Part shown: positions 5,459-11,420 of the stretch, in pieces
Position numbering within the stretch: the stretch's first letter is position 1
How the letters are laid out: each line of letters opens with the position of its first letter
Assembly (NCBI GenBank): GCA_003250135.1
Contig: QKHF01000032.1
Coordinates: forward strand, 1-11,420
Length of the DNA: 11,420 nucleotides
Direction of reading: 5' to 3'
Source of the DNA: Paracoccaceae bacterium
Lineage (GTDB): Bacteria > Pseudomonadota > Alphaproteobacteria > Rhodobacterales > Rhodobacteraceae
Notes under the pieces: model-generated
Database searches by the model: none
Seen by the model: only the letters and a program-made list of their open reading frames with translations
What the model was told of the DNA's origin: nothing
Program-made: the position numbers and the translations under genes

Positions 5459-6136
5459 ATGGATGATCAAATCCTGACACTCTTGATTCTCGTGGCGATC
5501 GCGGCGGTCATGCTGTTCAAGCTGCGCGGCGTGATCGGCACGCGCACCGGCCATGAGAATCCAAACGACTATTTCGGGCGAAAGGACGAACGCGGCGGCG
5601 ACAACGTGGTGCGCATGCCGGGCGCGAAGGGGCCGGACTATGATCCGGCCGAGGACGTTTCCCGCTTCGTCGACCCGGAAAGCGCGACCGGCCAGGCGCT
5701 GATCCAGATGAAAGTCGTGGACCGCACATTCGATGTCGGCGAGTTTCTGGAAGGCGCCAAACGCGCCTACGAGATGATCCTTCTGGCCTTCGAGCGCGGC
5801 GACAAGGATTCGCTGGAGCCGCTGCTGGCGGATGACGTGTTCGACGGTTTCGCCCAGGCGATCGACGCACGCGCGGCGGAAAACCTGTCGGTCGAGGCGC
5901 GGTTCATCGGCATTCGCGGCCTCGACGTGGTGGGCGCGACCTTCGATCAGACCGACGGGCAGGGCGAGGTGACGATCAAGTTCACCGGCGAGATGACCAC
6001 GGTTGTGCGAAACGCCGCGCATGAAATCGTCGAGGGCGATCCCAACGAGGTGCGCCGCCAGACCGATATCTGGACCTTCGGGCGCCGGATGGGCGTCTCG
6101 GATCCCAACTGGCTTCTGGTCGCGACCGGCGGGTGA
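5459..6136 (+). CDS. Tim44-like domain protein (TimA-type)
   Basis: Bacterial relative of the mitochondrial import-motor subunit Tim44, common in Alphaproteobacteria. The 225-residue protein has one N-terminal membrane segment (about 5-20) followed by basic residues and the conserved RTGHENP (29-35), then a linker. The Tim44 domain runs from about 75 to the end: VDRTFDVGEFLEGAKRAYEMILLAFERGD, then YLARN-like segments replaced here by LLADDVFDGFAQAIDAR, and the final DIWTFGRRMGVSDPNWLLVATGG. The start has AAGAAGG eight bases upstream. It leads the mltA-smr group with only 4 bases before mltA, and its domain is expected in the periplasm or at the inner membrane. The bacterial function is not established; it probably binds membrane proteins. 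Confidence 0.92.
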   Translation: MDDQILTLLILVAIAAVMLFKLRGVIGTRTGHENPNDYFGRKDERGGDNVVRMPGAKGPDYDPAEDVSRFVDPESATGQALIQMKVVDRTFDVGEFLEGAKRAYEMILLAFERGDKDSLEPLLADDVFDGFAQAIDARAAENLSVEARFIGIRGLDVVGATFDQTDGQGEVTIKFTGEMTTVVRNAAHEIVEGDPNEVRRQTDIWTFGRRMGVSDPNWLLVATGG

Positions 6137-6140
6137 CGTC

Positions 6141-7262
6141 ATGCGTTTAGGGTGGGCGGCCATCGCGCTGGCGACGAGTCTGGCGCTTCTGTCAGGATGC
6201 GGCGGCGGCTATCGCGGCGTGGAGGAGGGCGGACCCCTGCGCAAGATTCCCCTGAATTTCAGCGATCTCGACGGCTGGGCCGAGGATGACCACGCCGCGG
6301 CCTTGGCCGCCTTCGTGCGCTCCTGCCCCCGCGCCTTGCAGATTCACGGCGATCCAGTGGCGCTGGCCCGGCTGTGCGACGACGCGCAACGAGTCTCTAA
6401 GGCTGGCGCGAAGTTGTTCATCGAGGACCGATTCCAGCCGGTGATGCTGACCCGCGGCGGCGAGGGCCTGTTCACCGCCTATTACGAGCCGGAGTTGGTC
6501 GCCTCGCGCACGCGCACCGAAACCTACGCCTATCCGATCTACGGCAAGCCGGACGATCTGGTCCGCGATCCTGCCGGCGATCCTGCGCGGGCGCTGCCGG
6601 ATGGCGGCTTCGCGCCTTATTACAGCCGCGGCGAGATCATGAACGGCGCGCTGGACGGACGCGGCTTGGAGCTGTTCTGGTTCGACGATCCGGTCGAGGC
6701 CGCGTATTTGCAGATTCAGGGGTCCGGGCGACTGCGCCTGACGGACGGGACGACGACCCGCGTCGGTTTCGCCGGCAAGAACGGCCATCCCTGGGTCTCC
6801 ATCGCCAAGCTCGCCGCGCAGCGCGGCGGCTTCGACGTGAACGCGGCCTCGCAGGCCCGCGTGTCGGATTGGGTCAGGGCGAACCCGGTCGAGGGGCGCG
6901 AGGTGATGGCGGGCAACCCGTCCTTCGTGTTCTTCCGCGAACTGGACCTCGATCCGAAGCTGGGGCCGCTTGGCGCGATGGAGGCGCCTCTGACGCCGTT
7001 CCGCTCGGTCGCGGTGGATCTCGAATATTACAAGCTCGGCGCGCTGATGTGGCTGGAGACGGACAGTCCCCTGGGCAAGCTGCGCCGCCTGATGGTGGCG
7101 CAGGATACGGGCTCAGCGATTGTCGGTCCGCAGCGCGGCGACGTCTATTTCGGCTCGGGGCCTGAAGCGGGCGCTGCGGCGGCGAAGATGCAGCATGCCG
7201 GGCGGATCGTGCTGATGCTGCCGGTGGAGATCGCCGAGCAGGTCCTCGCCTCGGCGAACTGA
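6141..7262 (+). CDS. mltA: Membrane-bound lytic murein transglycosylase A, lipoprotein
   Basis: Cleaves the glycan strands of peptidoglycan, forming 1,6-anhydromuramic ends. The 373-residue protein starts with a lipoprotein signal, lipobox LSGC with Cys20; Gly at +2 favours outer-membrane sorting. The MltA domain includes GEGLFTAYYEPEL (107-119), PIYGKPDDLV, and the substrate region LQIQGSGRLRL. The C-terminal 3D domain holds three conserved aspartates: D293 (AVDLEYY), D322 (QDTGSAI) and D334 (GDVYFG), the last two near the known catalytic site. I chose the ATG at 6141 because it gives a perfect signal peptide and follows the Tim44-like stop by 4 bases; the frame is open further upstream but only overlaps that gene. 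The next gene begins 3 bases later. Confidence 0.95.
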   Translation: MRLGWAAIALATSLALLSGCGGGYRGVEEGGPLRKIPLNFSDLDGWAEDDHAAALAAFVRSCPRALQIHGDPVALARLCDDAQRVSKAGAKLFIEDRFQPVMLTRGGEGLFTAYYEPELVASRTRTETYAYPIYGKPDDLVRDPAGDPARALPDGGFAPYYSRGEIMNGALDGRGLELFWFDDPVEAAYLQIQGSGRLRLTDGTTTRVGFAGKNGHPWVSIAKLAAQRGGFDVNAASQARVSDWVRANPVEGREVMAGNPSFVFFRELDLDPKLGPLGAMEAPLTPFRSVAVDLEYYKLGALMWLETDSPLGKLRRLMVAQDTGSAIVGPQRGDVYFGSGPEAGAAAAKMQHAGRIVLMLPVEIAEQVLASAN

Positions 7263-7265
7263 GCG

Positions 7266-7907
7266 ATGGGCGGCGGAGGCAGGAAAAAGCGCCGCCTCTC
7301 GCCCGAGGAAGAGGCGCTATGGTCGCGTGTCGCGGACACGGCGAAGCCCCTGAAGAAGCGCGAGACGCGGGCGGAGTTTTCGCCCGAGCCGCCAAGACCC
7401 GCGCCGCATCACCCGAAACCAAGACTGCGCGCCACGCCGCGCCAAGGCCTGACTCTGAAGCCGACTGGCGGCGGATCGGCTCCGGGGATCACCTATGACC
7501 TGGCGCCGCGTGGCGTGACGCCCGCGCCGCGCGGGCCGGTGGGCGGCATCGACAAGCGCACCGCCGAACGCATCCGCAAGGGAACGAAAACGCCCGACGC
7601 GCGGCTGGACCTGCACGGGATGACGGCCGAGCGGGCGCATACGGCGCTGAACCGGTTCGTGACACACGGGGTGGCGAGCGGGGCGCGGCTGTTGCTGGTC
7701 ATCACCGGCAAGGGCGGCGACAAGACCATCCGGCCCGATTGGGACGACGCCGATTTCATGCCCCGCCGCGAAGGGGTGCTGAAACGCGAGGTCCCCCGCT
7801 GGCTGCGCGAGCCGCCCATCGCGCCCCACGTGGTCGGCGTCTTTCAGGCCCACGCCAAACATGGCGGGGAAGGGGCGCTTTACGTCTATCTGAAAAAGAT
7901 GCGGTGA
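7266..7907 (+). CDS. Smr domain-containing protein
   Basis: The 213-residue protein has a basic, proline-rich N-terminal half without clear fold (about 1-95), followed by an Smr domain. The Smr motifs LDLHG (114-118) and TGKG (147-150) are both present, and the domain ends in HVVGVFQAHAKHGGEGALYVYLK. Smr domains are nicking nucleases in MutS2 and SMR proteins; in E. coli SmrB the domain cuts mRNA at collided ribosomes. This stand-alone form, with no MutS part, is common in Alphaproteobacteria, and its target is unknown. It follows mltA by 3 bases and closes the transcript at a hairpin shared with hslU. Confidence 0.92.
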   Translation: MGGGGRKKRRLSPEEEALWSRVADTAKPLKKRETRAEFSPEPPRPAPHHPKPRLRATPRQGLTLKPTGGGSAPGITYDLAPRGVTPAPRGPVGGIDKRTAERIRKGTKTPDARLDLHGMTAERAHTALNRFVTHGVASGARLLLVITGKGGDKTIRPDWDDADFMPRREGVLKREVPRWLREPPIAPHVVGVFQAHAKHGGEGALYVYLKKMR

Positions 7908-7923
7908 GGGGCGTCGCCCCTCA
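7905..7923. terminator. Bidirectional hairpin between smr and hslU
   Basis: TGAGGGGC-GTC-GCCCCTCA is a perfect 8-bp inverted repeat with a 3-base loop. It begins exactly with the smr stop codon (7905-7907) and ends exactly with the complement of the hslU stop codon (7921-7923). Read towards smr, a five-T run follows about eight bases later, giving some support for termination of the hslU transcript; none follows on the other side. Confidence 0.7.
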
Positions 7924-9231
7924 CAAGATATATCGGGTCACATCGGTCTGGCCGGCGAACTCGCCCAGATTGGCCTCCACGAAATCCGCGTTCACCGTCA
8001 CCACATCGCCCGAGCGGTCCGGGGCCGTGAAGCTGACCTCGTCGAACACCCGCTCCAGCACCGTCTGCAGGCGCCGCGCGCCGATATTCTCCACCGTCGA
8101 GTTGACGTCGGCGGCGATCTTGGCCAGCGCGGCGACGCCGTCCTCGGTGAAATCCACGGTCACGCCCTCGGTCTTGAAGAGGGCCGTGTACTGCTTGGTC
8201 AGACTGTTGTCGGTCTCGGAGAGAATGCGGACGAAATCCTCCTCCGTCAGCGCGCGCAGCTCCACCCGGATCGGCAGCCGGCCCTGCAATTCGGGCAACA
8301 GGTCCGAGGGCTTGGCGACATGGAACGCGCCCGAGGCGATGAACAGCACATGGTCGGTCTTCACCGCGCCGTGCTTGGTGGCGACCGTGGTGCCCTCGAT
8401 CAGGGGCAGGAGGTCACGCTGCACGCCTTCTCGGGAAACATCACCGCCGCGATGTTCGGCGCGGGCGCAGATCTTGTCGATCTCGTCGAGGAACACGATG
8501 CCGTTCTGCTCCACCGCCTCTATGGCCTCGCGGGTCAGCGCCTCTTCATCGATCAGCCGGTCGGCCTCTTCCGCGATCAGCGCCTCATAGCTGTGCGCGA
8601 CCGTCATCTTGCGGCGCCGGGTGCGCCCGCCGAAGGCCTTGCCGAAGATGTCGCCCAGATTGACCATGCCAGCGCCGCCCATGCCGGGCTGGCCGGGGAT
8701 GTCGAGCGACTGGAGCGGGTTGGAAGTGTCGGCGAGATCAAGCTCGATCTCCTTGTCGTCGAGAAGGCCATCGCGTAGTTTCTTGCGGAAGCTGTCCTTG
8801 GTGGTCTCGCTGGCGTTCTCTCCCACCAGGGCCGCCAGCACCCGGTCCTCGGCGCCGGCATGTGCGCGGGCCTTGACCTCTTCGCGCTTGGCTTCGCGGG
8901 TCATGATCAGCGCGGCCTCGACCAGATCGCGGACGATCTGCTCCACGTCGCGGCCGACATAGCCGACCTCGGTGAACTTGGTCGCCTCGACCTTGATGAA
9001 CGGCGCCTTGGCCAGCTTGGCCAGGCGGCGCGAGATCTCCGTCTTGCCGACGCCGGTCGGGCCGATCATCAGGATGTTCTTCGGGTACACCTCGTCGCGG
9101 ATGTCGTCCGGCAGCTGCTTGCGGCGCCAGCGGTTGCGCAGCGCGACCGCGACCGAACGCTTGGCGTCCTTCTGGCCGATGATGAAGCGGTCAAGCTCCG
9201 AGACGATTTCGCGTGGGGTCAGTTCGGTCAT
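7921..9231 (-). CDS. hslU: HslU, ATPase subunit of the HslUV protease
   Basis: AAA+ unfoldase that feeds proteins into the HslV protease. The 436-residue protein has Walker A GPTGVGKT (57-64), the pore loop GYVG (90-93), an acidic intermediate domain (about 110-230), Walker B GIVFLDEIDKI (D249, E250) and the sensor/arginine region GRLPIRVEL. The C-terminus ends in RYIL, like the HslU tail that docks into HslV. I placed the start at ATG 9231 (MTELTPREIVSELDRFIIGQ), which matches homologues; the frame is open further upstream, but that part overlaps the preceding gene. The ATG overlaps the preceding stop (ATGA), so translation is probably coupled. It is the last gene of the hslV transcript, with two membrane genes in between. 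Confidence 0.97.
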   Translation of the reverse strand: MTELTPREIVSELDRFIIGQKDAKRSVAVALRNRWRRKQLPDDIRDEVYPKNILMIGPTGVGKTEISRRLAKLAKAPFIKVEATKFTEVGYVGRDVEQIVRDLVEAALIMTREAKREEVKARAHAGAEDRVLAALVGENASETTKDSFRKKLRDGLLDDKEIELDLADTSNPLQSLDIPGQPGMGGAGMVNLGDIFGKAFGGRTRRRKMTVAHSYEALIAEEADRLIDEEALTREAIEAVEQNGIVFLDEIDKICARAEHRGGDVSREGVQRDLLPLIEGTTVATKHGAVKTDHVLFIASGAFHVAKPSDLLPELQGRLPIRVELRALTEEDFVRILSETDNSLTKQYTALFKTEGVTVDFTEDGVAALAKIAADVNSTVENIGARRLQTVLERVFDEVSFTAPDRSGDVVTVNADFVEANLGEFAGQTDVTRYIL

Positions 9232-10313
9232 GTCCAATCTTTCGGATGTCTGGGGGCGTCTTCCAACGCGTAAGGCCAATAGCGCCACTTCCAGCCGGGC
9301 CGGTCCAGCGGCGGGCGTTTTCCTCCGGGGCCGAGGGTCCAGTCCAGGGCCCGGCTCCATTTATGTCCCATCGGCCAGAGCGCAAGGTCGAGGAACAGGA
9401 TTCCGGTCAGCAGCCAGGACCAGTCCTGGATCGTCATGGTCAGGCCCATCGGCGTGATGATCGAGTAGACCAGCGGCTTGATCATCGCGAAATGCATCGC
9501 GACCTGAACGCCGACGCGGTTGACCCGCAGCCCCCAAAGGTGGGTGACGATCCAGAGCAGCGACAATAGGGCGATATCGGCCGGGTTCGGCAGCCAGCTG
9601 AGGATACGACCCGCGATCAGCACGGTGACGCCGCCGCCGATCAGGTGCAGCGGCCGGGCCGCGGCGAGGCCGAAATTGCCGCCCTTCATGTCCAGCCGTC
9701 GGGCGTAGACCGCCGCCGTCGCCGCGAGGATCGCGAAGATCGCCATGAACAGCGGCTCCGCCATCAGCGCCGCGATGATGCCGCGGGGCGAGAAGCCTTC
9801 CATCTCCTTAATGCGGTTCACGTCTGCGCCGTAGAGCTCCAGGAACAGGCCGACCAGAGAGAATGTGATGATGGGAGATACCAGCCCGGGCAGCTTGAAG
9901 CGGAACAGGAACGGGATCATCCCGATCCCCGCGACCGCGGAGACGAGCGCTAGCCGCTCGAAAAACGGACCGACGCGAAGTTCAGGCGTCACAAGCGACG
10001 CGGCGAAACCCAGCGACAGCGGGCCGAGAATCCCCAGCGCCGAGCCGGGCCAGATCAGCCGCCAGCGTCCGACCACGACCTCGGCGAAGGCCCAGCAAAG
10101 GCAATAGAATGCGATCAGCGTGAAGGTCGGCCACAGGCCGGTCGCCGCCATGTCCTTTCCCATCAGCGCGAAGACGCCAGCCATGAGGACGATCCAGACC
10201 AGCACGAGGCCGAGGGAGAACAGCGCCTCGAACCCGACCCGGTCGACCGGGCGGCCGGAGGGGTGGATCTCGATCGGGTCGTGGCCCAGTCTGCGGCGCG
10301 CGCGTTCGGTCAT
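9228..10313 (-). CDS. Polytopic membrane protein of unknown function
   Basis: I do not recognise this 361-residue protein. A hydrophilic N-terminus (about 1-28) is followed by roughly nine or ten hydrophobic segments (for example near 31-50, 60-80, 88-110, 118-138, 143-160, 188-206, 226-245, 250-268 and 300-325). The C-terminal tail of about 40 residues is hydrophilic and aromatic-rich (PGWKWRYWPYALEDAPRHPKDW). Charged residues within the hydrophobic part include the EMEGFSPRG loop and RPLHLIGGG. It starts with an ATG overlapping the stop of the upstream membrane gene, and its stop overlaps the hslU start. This coupling to the protease genes suggests it is expressed with them, but no function can be derived from it. 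Confidence 0.8.
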   Translation of the reverse strand: MTERARRRLGHDPIEIHPSGRPVDRVGFEALFSLGLVLVWIVLMAGVFALMGKDMAATGLWPTFTLIAFYCLCWAFAEVVVGRWRLIWPGSALGILGPLSLGFAASLVTPELRVGPFFERLALVSAVAGIGMIPFLFRFKLPGLVSPIITFSLVGLFLELYGADVNRIKEMEGFSPRGIIAALMAEPLFMAIFAILAATAAVYARRLDMKGGNFGLAAARPLHLIGGGVTVLIAGRILSWLPNPADIALLSLLWIVTHLWGLRVNRVGVQVAMHFAMIKPLVYSIITPMGLTMTIQDWSWLLTGILFLDLALWPMGHKWSRALDWTLGPGGKRPPLDRPGWKWRYWPYALEDAPRHPKDWT

Positions 10314-11365
10314 GCCGCGCCTCGTCGATAGGGGGGCAGGCGGTCCTTGCCGGGAAACTCGGGCAGGGCGCGCATCACCCGGCCGCGGATGCCGGTCCAG
10401 CCGGCGCCGAGGATCAGGATGCCGACGCCGAGCAGGATCAGGGTGCCCGCCGTCGAGACGGGAGCGACTGCGTTGGTGACGATGGCGCCGAGGTACCCGC
10501 TGGCGGCGATCAGAAAGGACCGCCGGTCGATGACCACCGCGACCAGCGCCATGAACAGCATGAAGCCGGTGAGAAGGGGTCCGCCTAGCCCGCTCTCCAT
10601 GCCGCGGAAAGTGAAGGCGGCGGTGTTGACGATGGCGGGGCCGGCGAGGATGTGCAGCCAGAACCCGCAGGCGGCGCGAGAAGTCACCCGATGCGGATCA
10701 CGCAGGTCGAAGCTCATGGCGACGCCGAAACAGGCGACGCCAAAGACCAGCGTCACCAGCGCGAAGGGTCCGCCGGCGGAAAGGTCGAGAAACGCGCGCC
10801 AGCCCCCGCTCGCGACGATGTCGATCACCCGACCGTCGACCGCGCCCGCCATGGTCTGCGCGGCCGCGAGCGTCAGAAGTCCTGCAGGGAACAGCGCGAA
10901 AGGAAGGCGGAAGCGCAGGTAAAACAGCAGCGCCGCCACGGAGGCGGCGGCGAAAGCGGCGGAGAACGTCTCGAGCTCATAATCGCTGACCGTGAATGTC
11001 AGGAGAGAGGTCACCAGCACTGCGCCAGTGAAAATCAGGCTGAGCGCGATGGATGGCAGGATCATCCGGCGGCGGCGCGTGAAATACTCGGCCAGCGCCC
11101 AGGCGATCACCGCTACTGCGCCCATGCCTGTCGAGCTGCCCTCGGACAGGACCAGCCACAAGCCCCAGGTCAGCATTGCGAGGCCGACGGTGACGAAGAC
11201 CTCGTTGAAGCCGCGGAACAGCTCGAACCGCTCGTCATCCGCGTCGGCGCCCGCCGCCCGTGCGCGGCTGAGCGCGGTCAGGTTCGCGGCCTGAGCCTCG
11301 GTCAGGAGGCCCGCGGCGACGCCTGCGCGCAGGTCGTCAAACGCGATGGGGGGTTCATCCGCCAA
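10310..11365 (-). CDS. Polytopic membrane protein, DUF2157-like
   Basis: The 351-residue protein begins with a cytoplasmic segment (about 1-50) of the kind seen in DUF2157 proteins (DDLRAGVAAGLLTEAQAANL), then about ten hydrophobic segments, and ends in a basic, proline-containing tail (PEFPGKDRLPPYRRGAA). The function is unknown; the DUF2157 link rests on the N-terminal pattern and topology only. The start is a TTG at 11365 overlapping the last 11 bases of hslV, with GGTGGAG about four bases upstream. The first in-frame ATG lies far inside the first membrane segment, so the TTG is preferred. Its stop overlaps the next membrane gene (ATGA). Confidence 0.75.
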   Translation of the reverse strand: MADEPPIAFDDLRAGVAAGLLTEAQAANLTALSRARAAGADADDERFELFRGFNEVFVTVGLAMLTWGLWLVLSEGSSTGMGAVAVIAWALAEYFTRRRRMILPSIALSLIFTGAVLVTSLLTFTVSDYELETFSAAFAAASVAALLFYLRFRLPFALFPAGLLTLAAAQTMAGAVDGRVIDIVASGGWRAFLDLSAGGPFALVTLVFGVACFGVAMSFDLRDPHRVTSRAACGFWLHILAGPAIVNTAAFTFRGMESGLGGPLLTGFMLFMALVAVVIDRRSFLIAASGYLGAIVTNAVAPVSTAGTLILLGVGILILGAGWTGIRGRVMRALPEFPGKDRLPPYRRGAA

Positions 11366-11420
11366 TGGTCTCCACCGTGAAATTGGCGTTGGTGTAGACG
11401 CAGATCTCGGCGGCGATGGC
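11355..11420 (-). CDS. hslV: HslV protease subunit, C-terminal end
   Basis: The window ends inside this gene. The last 21 residues are AIAAEICVYTNANFTVETIG plus a final Gly, then TGA. This matches the conserved end of HslV (AIAADICVYTN.N.TVE), the threonine peptidase that forms the core of HslUV. The catalytic N-terminal threonine lies outside the window. It is the first visible gene of the hslV - membrane gene - membrane gene - hslU group. Confidence 0.9.
   Translation of the reverse strand, partial: AIAAEICVYTNANFTVETIGG

Noticed and set aside
4662..5477. Plus-strand open frame opposite fxsA
   Set aside because: Antisense to fxsA, low-complexity, Asp/Arg/Gln-rich translation, no domain; a shadow frame.
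9232..9360. Longer HslU with 43 extra N-terminal residues
   Set aside because: The extra part does not resemble HslU, lies inside the preceding gene, and the ATG at 9231 fits the family start and the ATGA overlap.
1..11420. Mobile element, prophage, defence system or CRISPR array
   Set aside because: No transposase, integrase, direct-repeat array or tRNA boundary is visible; all genes but two membrane proteins belong to known core families in a conserved order.

Overview
The window looks like conserved core chromosome from a high-GC alphaproteobacterium, most probably of the Rhodobacterales or a close relative. Three things point there: the gene order hemJ-hemE-(origin)-maf-aroE-coaE-dnaQ-secB-fxsA-Tim44-mltA-smr-hslU/hslV, the family features of the proteins (Tim44-like protein, 200-residue alphaproteobacterial Maf), and the GC-rich codon use. 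This order is the known neighbourhood of the alphaproteobacterial replication origin, described for Caulobacter and Rickettsia, where oriC sits beside hemE. I see no phage, transposon, CRISPR array, rRNA or tRNA.

Layout. Bases 1-1073, minus strand: the first codons of hemJ, then hemE (haem synthesis). Bases 1074-1507: a 434-base gene-free stretch with DnaA-box-like sites, an AT-rich dyad, several short hairpins and two GANTC sites; I read it as the probable oriC. Bases 1508-4243, plus strand: a tightly coupled operon maf-aroE-coaE-dnaQ with 1- to 4-base overlaps. A near-perfect parS (ParB box) lies inside maf. Bases 4253-5321, minus strand: fxsA, then a secB whose reading frame is broken by what looks like an 11-base loss. 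Bases 5459-7907, plus strand: Tim44-like protein, lipoprotein mltA and an Smr-domain protein, with 3-4 bases between genes. Bases 7921-11420, minus strand: the end of hslV, two multi-spanning membrane proteins and hslU, all overlapping.

How the genes work together. The window combines the chromosome origin and segregation sites (oriC, parS, dnaQ proofreading subunit) with housekeeping metabolism (haem, shikimate, CoA), envelope functions (MltA, FxsA, Tim44-like, SecB) and the HslUV protease.

Main points for a second look: the parS inside maf, the broken secB, the two convergent gene pairs whose stop codons lie inside perfect hairpins, the two membrane genes inserted between hslV and hslU, the GANTC cluster at the start of aroE, and the lack of the DUF299/ppsR (RP001) gene normally beside the origin. 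I found no convincing novel multi-gene system; the novelty here is mainly in DNA-level signals.
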